Shown here: positions 43,400-53,082 of the stretch, one piece after another
Position numbering within the stretch: position 1 is the first letter of the stretch
How the letters are laid out: each line of letters starts with the position of its first letter
Assembly: GCF_032583975.1 (NCBI RefSeq)
Contig: NZ_JAWHTF010000001.1
Reading direction: 5' to 3' (one strand)
Source: Gilvirhabdus luticola
GTDB lineage: Bacteria; Bacteroidota; Bacteroidia; Flavobacteriales; Flavobacteriaceae
DNA length: 64,000 nt
The notes under the pieces: model-generated
What the model was told of the DNA's origin: nothing
Databases searched by the model: none
The model's input: the letters and a program-made list of their open reading frames with translations, nothing else
Made by a program: the position numbers and the translations under genes

Positions 43400-44218
43400 C
43401 TAAAGGTTGTTTATTGTTTTTCTAATCGCCACCAAGTTAGTTAGTAATTTCTCTAAATGATCTAGATGTAGCATATTAGCACCATCACTTTTTGCATTAG
43501 CTGGATCAAAATGGGTCTCAATAAATAAGCCATCAACATGGTTTACAATTCCGGCTCGGGCAATGGTTTCTATCATATCTGGTCTTCCTCCAGTAACACC
43601 ACTAGATTGATTTGGTTGTTGTAAAGAATGTGTAACATCCAATACTGTCGGTGCAAATTGTCTCATGGTAGGAATACCTCTAAAATCGACAATCATATCT
43701 TGATAACCAAACATAGTACCTCTGTCGGTAATCCAAGCCTTATTATTGCCAGCATCCTTCACTTTTTGAACAGCGTGTTTCATGGCTTCTGGACTCATAA
43801 ACTGTCCTTTTTTCAGATTCACAACTTTGCCAGTTTCTGCAGCTGCAACAACAAGATCTGTTTGTCTGACCAAAAAAGCAGGAATTTGTAATACATCTAC
43901 ATATTCTGCTGCTTTGTTAGCATCACTTACTTCGTGTATATCTGTAATTGTTGGAATATTAAAAGTATGAGACACTTTTTGAAGAATCTTTAATGCTTTT
44001 TCATCACCAATTCCAGTAAAACTATCTATTCTACTTCGGTTTGCTTTTTTGAAACTACCTTTAAAAACATAAGGAATCTTAAGACCATCAGTAATTTTTA
44101 CAATCTTTTCAGCTATACGTAATGCCATGTCTTCACCTTCAATAGCGCAAGGACCAGCCAATAAAAAAAAGTTGTTAGAGTCAGTATATTTTAGTTTCGG
44201 TACTTCGTTAAGATTCAT
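43400..44218 (-). CDS. kdsA: 3-deoxy-8-phosphooctulonate synthase (KDO8P synthase)
   Basis: KdsA condenses arabinose 5-phosphate with phosphoenolpyruvate to make KDO8P, needed for the LPS inner core. The 272-residue protein starts at ATG (MNLNEVPKLK); a GTG one codon upstream is also possible. Motifs: FFLLAGPCAIEGEDMA, FKGSFKKANRSR, and the metal/substrate region VNLKKGQFMSP and GLFIETHFDP. A TAACTTTG box on the minus strand at 44238-44245 lies about 20 nt ahead of the start. Confidence 0.97.
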   Translation of the reverse strand: MNLNEVPKLKYTDSNNFFLLAGPCAIEGEDMALRIAEKIVKITDGLKIPYVFKGSFKKANRSRIDSFTGIGDEKALKILQKVSHTFNIPTITDIHEVSDANKAAEYVDVLQIPAFLVRQTDLVVAAAETGKVVNLKKGQFMSPEAMKHAVQKVKDAGNNKAWITDRGTMFGYQDMIVDFRGIPTMRQFAPTVLDVTHSLQQPNQSSGVTGGRPDMIETIARAGIVNHVDGLFIETHFDPANAKSDGANMLHLDHLEKLLTNLVAIRKTINNL

Positions 44219-44237
44219 CACTTTGCTTTTAAAGTCG

Positions 44238-44245
44238 CAAAGTTA
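44238..44245 (-). promoter_or_regulatory. Predicted -7 box for kdsA
   Basis: TAACTTTG on the minus strand matches TAnnTTTG; the -33 element is not clear. Confidence 0.45.
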
Positions 44246-44251
44246 CACAAT

Positions 44252-44608
44252 TTAAAAGCTTCTTTTTAAACTATTTCTTATAATCCAAATGGCCATAATA
44301 AAATGAAAAAGGATAAAAAACCCACCAAATAAACCCATTTTCTGTAATGTAGAAAAATTGGCTAAATTTAAAATATGGCCTAAATATGCCAAAATCAAAT
44401 AAGATGATAGGCAAACAAATACAGTTCCTAATGTGAAATTCAAATTTCTGTTAGGCATTATAATTTGCCAAAGAAAAGGAATACCAAGAAGTAATATAGG
44501 AAATGCAATTAAACCTTCAGTTCTATTTACGTCTGTGAACCAATAAGAAATTACAGCGATGAAATACAAATAAGGTATAAATTTTGAATATCTGTTTACA
44601 AAACCCAT
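44252..44608 (-). CDS. Small four-helix membrane protein, unknown function
   Basis: The 118-residue protein has four hydrophobic segments (about 11-25, 33-50, 58-80 and 88-112) and basic ends. I do not recognise a family. It lies upstream of kdsA on the same strand, and 153 bp from the divergent typA. Confidence 0.7.
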   Translation of the reverse strand: MGFVNRYSKFIPYLYFIAVISYWFTDVNRTEGLIAFPILLLGIPFLWQIIMPNRNLNFTLGTVFVCLSSYLILAYLGHILNLANFSTLQKMGLFGGFFILFHFIMAIWIIRNSLKRSF

Positions 44609-44712
44609 AATTATTAAATCGTTGTTTAAATATTAAACGATCAAACTTTTAATAAAGTTTTTCAATAAGTAAATTATAACATTTAATTAACGAAATATTA
44701 TTATTTAATAGC

Positions 44713-44740
44713 TTGAATGTTAAAATATAACGTACCTTTG
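44713..44740 (+). promoter_or_regulatory. Predicted typA promoter
   Basis: TTG at 44713-44715, 17-bp spacer and TACCTTTG at 44733-44740 match the Bacteroidota consensus closely. The ATG is 21 bp downstream. Confidence 0.75.
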
Positions 44741-44761
44741 CACGCTTAAATTAAGGCAGAT

Positions 44762-46561
44762 ATGACTGATATTAAAAATATTGCAATTATTGCTCACGTA
44801 GACCATGGTAAAACAACTTTGGTTGATAAGATTATGTACCATTGTCAGCTTTTTCGTGATAACGAAAACACTGGTGATTTGATTCTTGATAACAACGATT
44901 TAGAACGAGAAAGAGGTATTACAATAGTCTCAAAGAATGTTTCTGTAGTTTATAAGGATACTAAAATTAATATCATAGATACTCCTGGTCACGCAGATTT
45001 TGGAGGAGAAGTAGAACGTGTTCTTAACATGGCTGATGGTGTACTATTATTGGTTGATGCCTTTGAAGGACCGATGCCACAAACAAGATTTGTATTGCAA
45101 AAAGCTATAGATCTTGGGTTAAAACCTTGCGTTGTAATTAATAAAGTTGATAAAGAGAATTGTACACCAGATGAAGTTCATGAAGCTGTTTTCGATTTAA
45201 TGTTTGAACTTGGTGCAGAAGAATGGCAATTAGATTTTCCAACTGTTTATGGATCTGCAAAGCATAACTGGATGAGTGATGATTGGAAAAACCAAACCAA
45301 TTCTATCGAGCCTCTTTTAGACATGGTAGTTGAACATGTACCTTCACCAAAGATTGAAGAAGGTACAACGCAAATGCTTATTACATCTTTAGATTATTCT
45401 TCGTTTACAGGGCGAATTGCTATTGGTAGATTACAGCGTGGAATGCTAAAGTCTAATATGCAAATTTCATTAGTAAAACGCGATGGAAAGATTGTGAAAT
45501 CTAAAATAAAGGAACTGCATATTTTTGAAGGATTAGGACGTAAAAAAGTAGATGAAGTCCAAGCTGGTGATATTTGTGCCATTGTAGGATTAGAAGGTTT
45601 TGAAATAGGTGATACTATTGCAGATTTTGAAAATCCTCAAGGGTTAAAGACTATTGCTATAGATGAACCAACAATGAGCATGTTATTTACTATAAATGAT
45701 TCACCTTTTTTTGGGAAGGATGGGAAATTTGTGACTTCACGTCATATTAAAGAGCGTTTATTCAAAGAATTAGAAAAGAATTTAGCACTACGTGTTGAAG
45801 AAACCGATAGTGCTGATAAGTTTATGGTTTTTGGTCGTGGAGTATTGCATTTATCTGTACTTATTGAAACCATGCGTCGTGAAGGTTATGAACTTCAAAT
45901 TGGTCAGCCTCAAGTTATCATTAGAGAAATGGATGGTGTAAAATGCGAACCTGTAGAAGAAATGACTATAGATCTTCCTGAAGAAGTTTCAGGAAAAGCT
46001 ATAGAAATGGTTACCATGCGAAAAGGAGAGATGTTAAGTATGGAATCTAAAGGAGAACGAATGATTTGTAAGTTTATGATTCCTTCAAGAGGTATTATTG
46101 GATTGCGCAATCAATTACTAACGGCAACTGCTGGTGAAGCAATTATGGCTCATCGGTTTAAGGAATACCAACCACTTAAAGGAGGAATTCCAGAGCGTCA
46201 AAACGGAAGTTTAGTGTCTATGGAAAAAGGTCAAGCAATTCCTTATTCTATAGATAAATTGCAAGATAGAGGTAAGTTTTTTGTTGATCCAGGAGAAAAC
46301 ATCTATGAAGGACAGGTTATTGGTGAAAACTCAAGAGGTGATGATATGGTTATCAATGTAACCAAAACTAAAAAGTTGAGTAATGTAAGATCTTCAGGTG
46401 CAGACGATAAAGCTAAAATCGTTCCAGCAATAAAATTTAGTTTGGAAGAAGCTTTGGAATATATTCAAAAAGATGAATATGTTGAGGTAACACCAAGCCA
46501 TATTAGATTACGAAAAATACTTTTAACTGAAGTAGAGCGTAAAAGGAACAAGACAATTTAA
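44762..46561 (+). CDS. typA: Ribosome-associated GTPase TypA/BipA
   Basis: The 599-residue protein has the translational GTPase G-domain: AHVDHGKTT (11-19), ERGITI, DTPGH (73-77) and NKVD (127-130), then EF-G-like domains and the TypA-specific C-terminus (GGIPERQNGSLVSMEKGQAI; NVRSSGADDKAKIVPAIKFS). TypA assists ribosome assembly and growth under stress or cold. It is followed by a strong terminator. Confidence 0.97.
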   Translation: MTDIKNIAIIAHVDHGKTTLVDKIMYHCQLFRDNENTGDLILDNNDLERERGITIVSKNVSVVYKDTKINIIDTPGHADFGGEVERVLNMADGVLLLVDAFEGPMPQTRFVLQKAIDLGLKPCVVINKVDKENCTPDEVHEAVFDLMFELGAEEWQLDFPTVYGSAKHNWMSDDWKNQTNSIEPLLDMVVEHVPSPKIEEGTTQMLITSLDYSSFTGRIAIGRLQRGMLKSNMQISLVKRDGKIVKSKIKELHIFEGLGRKKVDEVQAGDICAIVGLEGFEIGDTIADFENPQGLKTIAIDEPTMSMLFTINDSPFFGKDGKFVTSRHIKERLFKELEKNLALRVEETDSADKFMVFGRGVLHLSVLIETMRREGYELQIGQPQVIIREMDGVKCEPVEEMTIDLPEEVSGKAIEMVTMRKGEMLSMESKGERMICKFMIPSRGIIGLRNQLLTATAGEAIMAHRFKEYQPLKGGIPERQNGSLVSMEKGQAIPYSIDKLQDRGKFFVDPGENIYEGQVIGENSRGDDMVINVTKTKKLSNVRSSGADDKAKIVPAIKFSLEEALEYIQKDEYVEVTPSHIRLRKILLTEVERKRNKTI

Positions 46562-46585
46562 TGTATAAAAAGTGGTATATGTTAT

Positions 46586-46615
46586 AAAAAGGAATTCAGT
46601 TTAGAATTCCTTTTT
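46586..46615 (+). terminator. Intrinsic terminator of typA
   Basis: AAAAAGGAATTC, loop AGTTTA, GAATTCCTTTTT: a perfect 12-bp stem with T tail, 24 bp after the stop codon. Confidence 0.87.
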
Positions 46616-46753
46616 TATTTTAAAAACAAATTTTCTGTTGTATTCTAAAGAAAAATAGTATTTATTTTTAAATTATAGCCCATTGTAAAATCCCTCGTTA
46701 ATAAATATTGAAAATGCTATTTTTGAATTTAATTATGTTTAATAAATTATTGA

Positions 46754-48058
46754 TTGGGTAAATTAACAAAATACATAAATAATAAAGTATTAAATAAAGC
46801 CGCTTCATTAAATACAGTATCTGTGGCAACAAGAGTTCTTGCTGGTGTATTAACTTCTAAAGCAATTGCTGTTTTTATTGGTGCCGAAGGCTTAGCTTTA
46901 ATAGGGAATTTACGTAACTTTTTAAGTTCAGTTCAGTCTGTTGCGATTTTAGGCCTTTATAATGGTGTAGTCAAGTTTATCTCGGAATTTAAAAAGCAAA
47001 CAGTAGAGTTAAGTAAAACAATTTCTACTGTTTTTTATTTGGGTTTTATTGCTACGATGATAGTTTCATTTGCATGCTATTTTAATGCCGAGTATATAAA
47101 TGATCTTATTTTTCCTAAGTATAGTGATTATTCTTATGTTATAAGAATTTTGGCTATTGCTCTTCCTTTTTACTCTCTAAACATGTTTGTCTTTTCTATA
47201 ATGAACGGATTTTCTAAATACAGGATCCTTTTAGTTATAAATATTATTGGACAAATTTTAGGTTTATGTGTAACCTTATTGTTGATATACCAAAACAGGA
47301 TTGATGGAGCTTTGGTTTCTGTGGTTATTTCAGAATCTATTATTTTCTTAATTACCTTGGTGGGAATAATAAACCAAAGAAGTCTAGTGCCTCTGGTAAA
47401 AGTTGAAAATATAAGTTTTGATTATATAAAGAAATTAAGTCCATATTCATTTATGGTATTATTTTCGGCAGTTATTTTACCAATTGTTGCTTTGATTATT
47501 AGATCTTATATCATTGATAATATTGGCTATAAAGAGGCTGGATTTTGGGAGGCTATGACAAGGATTTCAAAGTATTATCTAATGTTTATAAGTTCTTTAA
47601 TGGCTTTATATATTTTGCCTAGATTTTCTGAAATTGAAGATGTTAAAGAATTTAAAAACGAGGTATTTAATTTTTATAAAAGTATTATACCAGTGTTTGC
47701 ACTTGGGTTAGTGATCATTTATTTTTTAAGACCAATAATTGTTTTAGTCATTTTTTCAAATGAATTTGAACCTGTTGAAGATTTGTTTTTATGGCAACTA
47801 TTGGGAGATTTTGTTAAGGTATTATCTATAGTTATTGCATATCAATTCCTAGCAAAAAAAATGTTTTGGCATTACATCATTACTGAAGCTTTTTTAGTTG
47901 TTACATTGTATTATACTAGCATATACTTTATTGATATTTATGGTGTTAAAGGAGCTACTATTGCACATTTTGTAACCTATTTAATGTATTATGGTGTAAT
48001 TTTATTGATCTTTGGATCGTCTTTATTTGGGATAATAAAGGAAAAAAATGTAGAATAG
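46754..48058 (+). CDS. Polysaccharide flippase, Wzx/O-antigen translocase type (first of two)
   Basis: The 434-residue protein has about 12 membrane helices in two bundles and the opening NKAASLNTVSVATRVLAGVL plus FIGAEGLALIGNLRNF shared by O-antigen translocases of the MOP superfamily. It should move undecaprenyl-linked glycan units across the inner membrane. Start is TTG (GKLTKYINNK follows); an ATG upstream is in another frame and stops at once. The next gene is a paralogue (same family, alike along the whole length). Confidence 0.88.
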   Translation: MGKLTKYINNKVLNKAASLNTVSVATRVLAGVLTSKAIAVFIGAEGLALIGNLRNFLSSVQSVAILGLYNGVVKFISEFKKQTVELSKTISTVFYLGFIATMIVSFACYFNAEYINDLIFPKYSDYSYVIRILAIALPFYSLNMFVFSIMNGFSKYRILLVINIIGQILGLCVTLLLIYQNRIDGALVSVVISESIIFLITLVGIINQRSLVPLVKVENISFDYIKKLSPYSFMVLFSAVILPIVALIIRSYIIDNIGYKEAGFWEAMTRISKYYLMFISSLMALYILPRFSEIEDVKEFKNEVFNFYKSIIPVFALGLVIIYFLRPIIVLVIFSNEFEPVEDLFLWQLLGDFVKVLSIVIAYQFLAKKMFWHYIITEAFLVVTLYYTSIYFIDIYGVKGATIAHFVTYLMYYGVILLIFGSSLFGIIKEKNVE

Positions 48059-48093
48059 TTTTTAATATAGGCTTCACTAATCATGAATAATAA

Positions 48094-49389
48094 ATGAAGA
48101 TTAGAGAATTTATAAATAACAATCTGTTATTTAAAGTTACTTCAGCAAACACTCTTTTAGTGTTTACAAGAATGGGGTTTTCTTTAATATCTCAAAAAGT
48201 ACTGGCTATCTTAATTGGTGCTGAAGGAATAGCTTTAGTAGGTAACTTAAAAAATGTCATTAGTTTTTTTGAACAATTTTCTGTTTTAGGAACTTCAAAT
48301 GGTTTAATAAAATTTATTTCCCAATATAAAAATGATAAAATACAATTAAAGAATCTTTTTTCAACAACTTTTATTTTTGCTGCGATAGCCACTTTAGTTT
48401 CTTTTTTAGTTTTATTTTTCTGCTCGAGCGTACTAAATGATTTTATTTTTGGAACAAATTACAGCTATGCCTATATCTTTAAAATTCTATCTTTTATTGT
48501 ACCATTTATTAGTTTAAATGCCATATTATATGCATTACTTAATGGTCTTTCATCTTATAAATTATATTCAAAACTAACCTTTATTACTATTGTAGTAAGC
48601 ACGGTAGTAATCATAGCCTTAACGTATTATTATGGTATAAGAGGTGCACTACTAGCCGTTATTACAATTCCTATAATTCAGTTTTTAACTTATTTTATTT
48701 TTTTTGGCAACTCTCATAAACCTTATTTCAATTTTAGAAAGTTATCTTTCTCATTGGATTTTAAAAACCAATTATTGTCTTACAGTTTCATGACTATAAT
48801 CGTTATTTTAGGTATAAATTTGACTGATATAGCAATAAGAAATTTAATAGAAAACAGATTAAATATTTCAGAAGCAGGTTATTGGACAGCAATGGCATCT
48901 ATTTCTAAAACTTATATGCAGTTTCCTGCGGCAATTTTTCCTTTATACATTTTACCTAGGTATGCAAAAATTAATAACACATTTACTTTTAGAAATGAAG
49001 TCAAAAAAATTTACAAACTGCTATTGCCTCTAATTGTTGTAGGTATGATTTTGGTTTTTTTGTTTAGAAATTTAATTATTCAATTGTTATATACTGAAGA
49101 GTTTTTAGTGATTGAAAGCTTTTTTAAATGGCAACTTATGGGAGATCTTATGAAGTTTATAGCCATTGTTATTTCCTATCAGTTTTTGGCTAAAAAGCAA
49201 ATAGGTTATTATATTTTTACAGAACTACTGTCGGTCATATTGTTTTATGTTTTTTCGGTTTATTTTATAGACTTATATGATACTGAAGGAATTGTTATGG
49301 CACATTTTGTAAGATATATTTTATATTTTTTAGTTGTGCTTGTTATTTTGAGAAATAATTTCATTAGTAGACGTAATATATCAATATAG
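48094..49389 (+). CDS. Polysaccharide flippase, Wzx/O-antigen translocase type (second of two)
   Basis: The 431-residue protein resembles its upstream neighbour throughout: IGAEGIALVGNLKN against IGAEGLALIGNLRN, SEAGYWTAMASISKTYMQFP against KEAGFWEAMTRISKYYLMFI, FKWQLMGDLMKFIAIVISYQ against FLWQLLGDFVKVLSIVIAYQ. The pair therefore arose by duplication and diverged a good deal, suggesting different glycan substrates or a heterodimer. It ends 7 bp before the phosphoethanolamine transferase gene. Confidence 0.88.
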   Translation: MKIREFINNNLLFKVTSANTLLVFTRMGFSLISQKVLAILIGAEGIALVGNLKNVISFFEQFSVLGTSNGLIKFISQYKNDKIQLKNLFSTTFIFAAIATLVSFLVLFFCSSVLNDFIFGTNYSYAYIFKILSFIVPFISLNAILYALLNGLSSYKLYSKLTFITIVVSTVVIIALTYYYGIRGALLAVITIPIIQFLTYFIFFGNSHKPYFNFRKLSFSLDFKNQLLSYSFMTIIVILGINLTDIAIRNLIENRLNISEAGYWTAMASISKTYMQFPAAIFPLYILPRYAKINNTFTFRNEVKKIYKLLLPLIVVGMILVFLFRNLIIQLLYTEEFLVIESFFKWQLMGDLMKFIAIVISYQFLAKKQIGYYIFTELLSVILFYVFSVYFIDLYDTEGIVMAHFVRYILYFLVVLVILRNNFISRRNISI

Positions 49390-49396
49390 ATTAATA

Positions 49397-51028
49397 ATGA
49401 TTATGGGTGGTTTGAATAAGGTTAAAATTCTTAAAGTTTGTTTTGCTTTTATATTATCAATAATAATTTTTTTTCTATTTGAAGTTGTTGGCAAGGAAAC
49501 TAATATTGATAGAGTTTATAATCTTATTGAAAATATTTTATTTGCCTTTATATTAATTTTTATTTACACTTTACTTAACCGACATGAGGTTAAAGTAATC
49601 TTTCTGAAATTTGCCCTAGTTTTCTTTAATATTTGTTTGTTTTTAGAAACTTTTTACTATTATCATTTCAATAGTATCTTTAGTGACTCAACGATTTTTG
49701 TTATGCTTGAAACTAACGTAGCAGAGACAAAAGAATTTTTGCAAACCTACTTTAATAATGCTATACTTATTTTGAGTTTGATTACATTAATTCTCATCAT
49801 TTTTCAATTTAAAATTATTAAGGGTTCGGTTGAAGAATTTGCTGTAAGCAAAAGACAAAAAATTAAACTTGTTCTTTCTATTTTAACTATCTTATTGTTT
49901 TTAAAATACACAAAATTAATAGTATTTAACGTACCATATTTAGCTGTAAGAACTCCAATTTCATATTATTCCGAAATGGATAAATTCAAAAACTATGGCA
50001 AGGACAATAAGACGGGAAAATTTTTGGAGGTAAAGCATTTTAATACAAGCCATGATAAGGAATTTTATATCATTGTCATTGGAGAATCTACAAGCAGACG
50101 CCATTTTAATTTGGATAATCTCTACTACAGAAAAACTGCACCGCTATTGAATAGTTTAAAAGAGGAGATAAAAATATTTAATAACGTTATTAGTCCCCAT
50201 GCTTACACAATTGGGTCGTTATCAAAAGGGTTAACGTTAGGTAACATTGAAGATCCTGAAGGTGTATATCAAGGATCAATAATACAATTGTTAAATCAAG
50301 CAGGTTTTAGCACCTATTGGATATCGAATCAAAGACCCATTGGAATTTCAGATACTCATGTCACAAAAATAGCTAGAGGTTCTGATACAGCTATTTTTCT
50401 TAACACCAAACATACTAGTGAGCAAACACCCTATGACGAAGTTTTGTTAAAAGAGCTTAATAAAATTGCTCAAGACAGCACACAGAGAAAAGTTGTTTTT
50501 TTACACATGATTGGTGCTCACTTTTTTTATGAAAAGCGTTATCCTCCAAAATTTAATATTTATAGAGATAATCCAATAACTAAGTTCAAAAGACCAGAGG
50601 TATATAAAACTATTAATGCTTATGATAACGTGATGAGATATACAGACAGTATTCTATATGAGGTTATTAATGTTGCTAAAAAAGTATCGGCTAAAAGTTT
50701 TGTGCTTTATTTTTCTGACCATGGTCAAGAAGTTTATGACCAAATTGATTTTTTTGGGCAAACTGTTGACCAAATGATTACAAAAAACATGTATGATATA
50801 CCTTTATTTTTATGGATGAATAATGCATATAGCGAAAATAAGATTATTGCGGATAATCAAGATAAAAAGTATATGACAGATGATATTTTCCATTCTATTG
50901 CAGACCTTTGTAAAGTAACCAGTCTTGAAATAGATACTACTAGAAGCATTTTTAATAGTAATTTTAAAGAAAGAAAAAGAATCATCAAAGATAGTTTGGA
51001 TTATGACAGCTTATTTTTAAATAAGTAA
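49397..51028 (+). CDS. Phosphoethanolamine transferase (EptA/sulfatase superfamily)
   Basis: The 543-residue protein has five N-terminal membrane helices (to about residue 172) and a periplasmic alkaline-phosphatase-like domain. Metal/catalytic motifs: VIGES (Glu230), the nucleophile candidate Thr271 in SPHAYTIGS, LHMIGAH (His375) and FSDHGQE (Asp441, His442). Enzymes of this group move phosphoethanolamine from phosphatidylethanolamine to lipid A, core sugars or other glycans. Its place in a polysaccharide locus suggests it decorates the glycan made here. Some EptA-type enzymes lower polymyxin sensitivity, but the target in this organism is unknown. Confidence 0.88.
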   Translation: MIMGGLNKVKILKVCFAFILSIIIFFLFEVVGKETNIDRVYNLIENILFAFILIFIYTLLNRHEVKVIFLKFALVFFNICLFLETFYYYHFNSIFSDSTIFVMLETNVAETKEFLQTYFNNAILILSLITLILIIFQFKIIKGSVEEFAVSKRQKIKLVLSILTILLFLKYTKLIVFNVPYLAVRTPISYYSEMDKFKNYGKDNKTGKFLEVKHFNTSHDKEFYIIVIGESTSRRHFNLDNLYYRKTAPLLNSLKEEIKIFNNVISPHAYTIGSLSKGLTLGNIEDPEGVYQGSIIQLLNQAGFSTYWISNQRPIGISDTHVTKIARGSDTAIFLNTKHTSEQTPYDEVLLKELNKIAQDSTQRKVVFLHMIGAHFFYEKRYPPKFNIYRDNPITKFKRPEVYKTINAYDNVMRYTDSILYEVINVAKKVSAKSFVLYFSDHGQEVYDQIDFFGQTVDQMITKNMYDIPLFLWMNNAYSENKIIADNQDKKYMTDDIFHSIADLCKVTSLEIDTTRSIFNSNFKERKRIIKDSLDYDSLFLNK

Positions 51029-51034
51029 TAAATC

Positions 51035-52150
51035 TTGTTTTTTGTGAATAAACACAATAAGAAAATATGCATTATATGTACATCTCTTAATCATGGTGGT
51101 GCAGAGCGTGCTTCAGCCATACAATCAATAATGTTTCAAGAATTAGGGCATCAGGTTTTTATTGTAACTGTTGAATCTGGAATTGCCTATAATTACAGTG
51201 GAAATGTGTTTGATTTAGGAGTATATAAATACAAGAAAAACTCTCAATTTGGAAGAATTTCAAGGTTAATTAAATTCAAAAGATTTCTTAATAAACACAA
51301 ATTTGATTTAATCGTAGACAACAGACCTAGAAATAGTGCTTATCGCGAATTATTAATTACTAAATTCATTTATAATCTTCCTACGATTTATGTGATTCAT
51401 TCCTTTGAGGCAACAATAGCTTTCAATAAATATAAATGGCTAAATAAATATTTGTACAGCAATGCAAACATGGTTTGTGTTTCTAAAACAGGGACTAAAA
51501 AATTTAAAGAATTATATGCATTAAAAAATGTACATACTATTTATAATGCCTTTAATTATGATGAAATTAAAAGGCAATCGGAAGAAGAAGTGTCTTTAAG
51601 ATTAGGTGATTATATAATTTATTACGGTCGAATTCAGGACAAATCAAAAAATTTAAGATTACTTCTTGAATCGTATAATAGCTCCAGATTAAAAGAAAGA
51701 AAAGTAAAGTTACTCATTTTAGGAGATGGAGAAGATACCGATTTATTAAAAACACTTTCAGAGCAACTGGGACTTAAATATTTTGTAAAAATAATCGGGT
51801 TTTCAAAAAATCCTTTTCCTTATGTTAAAAATGCATTATTCACAGTTTTAACCAGTAGATCTGAAGGTTTTGCTATGGTTATACCAGAATCTTTAAGCTT
51901 GGGAACTCCTGTTATTTCTGTTGATTGTGAAGCTGGACCTAAAGAGATCATACAGCATCAATTTAATGGCTTATTAGTTGAAAATCATAATCCAGAAGCT
52001 CTAGCTAAAGCATTTGACACCTTTATTGAAGACGAAGAGCTATACCAATTTTGTAAAAAGAATGCAAAAAATGATATAGATCAATTTTCAATTAAAAAAA
52101 TTTCAAAAGATTGGCAAGTACTATTCGAAAAAATTCCGAAACCTGTTTAA
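51035..52150 (+). CDS. Glycosyltransferase family 4
   Basis: The 371-residue GT-B fold protein opens KICIICTSLNHGGAERAS (acceptor-side glycine loop) and has the GT4 donor-site pattern SEGFAMVIPESLSLGTPVIS, with the E-x7-E type Glu pair, and VDCEAGPKEII. The start is TTG at 51035 or GTG at 51044 (NKHNKK follows); both are in frame. It is co-directional with the flippase genes and 6 bp after the transferase. Confidence 0.88.
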   Translation: MFFVNKHNKKICIICTSLNHGGAERASAIQSIMFQELGHQVFIVTVESGIAYNYSGNVFDLGVYKYKKNSQFGRISRLIKFKRFLNKHKFDLIVDNRPRNSAYRELLITKFIYNLPTIYVIHSFEATIAFNKYKWLNKYLYSNANMVCVSKTGTKKFKELYALKNVHTIYNAFNYDEIKRQSEEEVSLRLGDYIIYYGRIQDKSKNLRLLLESYNSSRLKERKVKLLILGDGEDTDLLKTLSEQLGLKYFVKIIGFSKNPFPYVKNALFTVLTSRSEGFAMVIPESLSLGTPVISVDCEAGPKEIIQHQFNGLLVENHNPEALAKAFDTFIEDEELYQFCKKNAKNDIDQFSIKKISKDWQVLFEKIPKPV

Positions 52151-53082
52151 TTATATGCTGTTAAGTACATTTTGTTTTTAATCAGAACCCTCTGGATTTT
52201 TTTTAAAAAATGGAGTATAAATTTTGGAGAATTGATTAGTATTTTTTGTTTCAAGTTTAAATTTTTATAATTAATTTCTGTTTGAACTTTTTTGTAGAGC
52301 TCATTTTCATTGTTCATTTTACACCTTAAAACAAGAGCAAACCTATTTACATCTAAATATTTTTTTAAAGAGGGATTTTTTTCTTCCTCTTTTTTATAAG
52401 ATGAAATAAAATTATATCTCGTTTCATTAAGTTCACTTTTCGATAAACTTAAATCATCATAATTATTATAAATCATCGTTGCTTTTGGGTTGAATGCAAT
52501 TTCGTATTTAAGAGCAAAACGAATCCATAAATCAAGGTCTTGTCCTGTTCTCAAACTTGTATTATAGCCACCAAGTTCAATAAAGGAGGATTTTAAAAAG
52601 GCAGTGGATGATGATGATGCTATATAATTGTAAATATTTGCATCAAAAAAATCAGGAATTATCAAATGACTGGTTGCAAAATCAAAATTAAAATGGGCGT
52701 TTCGTGTTAAGTTTTTATTTAGCTTAACCTTATAATTATTACAAAATACCCCAGCATTTGGAAATGAGTCTATTAAACTTTTTAATTCAACCAAGTGATC
52801 TTCACGCCAAATATCATCTGCATCTAGAGGTGCTATATATTTTCCTTTAGCGTTTGCAATGGCTTTATTTCTTGCTACCGAAGGACCTTGATTTTCTTGC
52901 ACTAAAATGTTGATCTTTGAGCTTTTTATTTGAGAAAGTATTTTTAAACTATTATCTGTACTTCCGTCGTCAACAATAACAATTTCAAAATCATCAAAAG
53001 TTTGATTTAACACACTTTTTATTGTTGCCTCAATATAGTCTTCTTTGTTGTACAATGGTGTTATTACAGAAAAAAATGGCAT
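52147..53082 (-). CDS. Glycosyltransferase family 2 (GT-A fold)
   Basis: The 311-residue protein starts FSVITPLYNKEDYIEATIKS with the GT2 nucleotide-binding strand, DDGSTDNS, the DxD-type motif APLDADDIW and the acceptor region TGQDLDLWIR. It is on the opposite strand and convergent with the GT4 gene (4 bp overlap). It starts exactly at the end of the upstream GT2 gene (TAATG overlap), so the two are coupled. Confidence 0.9.
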   Translation of the reverse strand: MPFFSVITPLYNKEDYIEATIKSVLNQTFDDFEIVIVDDGSTDNSLKILSQIKSSKINILVQENQGPSVARNKAIANAKGKYIAPLDADDIWREDHLVELKSLIDSFPNAGVFCNNYKVKLNKNLTRNAHFNFDFATSHLIIPDFFDANIYNYIASSSSTAFLKSSFIELGGYNTSLRTGQDLDLWIRFALKYEIAFNPKATMIYNNYDDLSLSKSELNETRYNFISSYKKEEEKNPSLKKYLDVNRFALVLRCKMNNENELYKKVQTEINYKNLNLKQKILINSPKFILHFLKKIQRVLIKNKMYLTAYN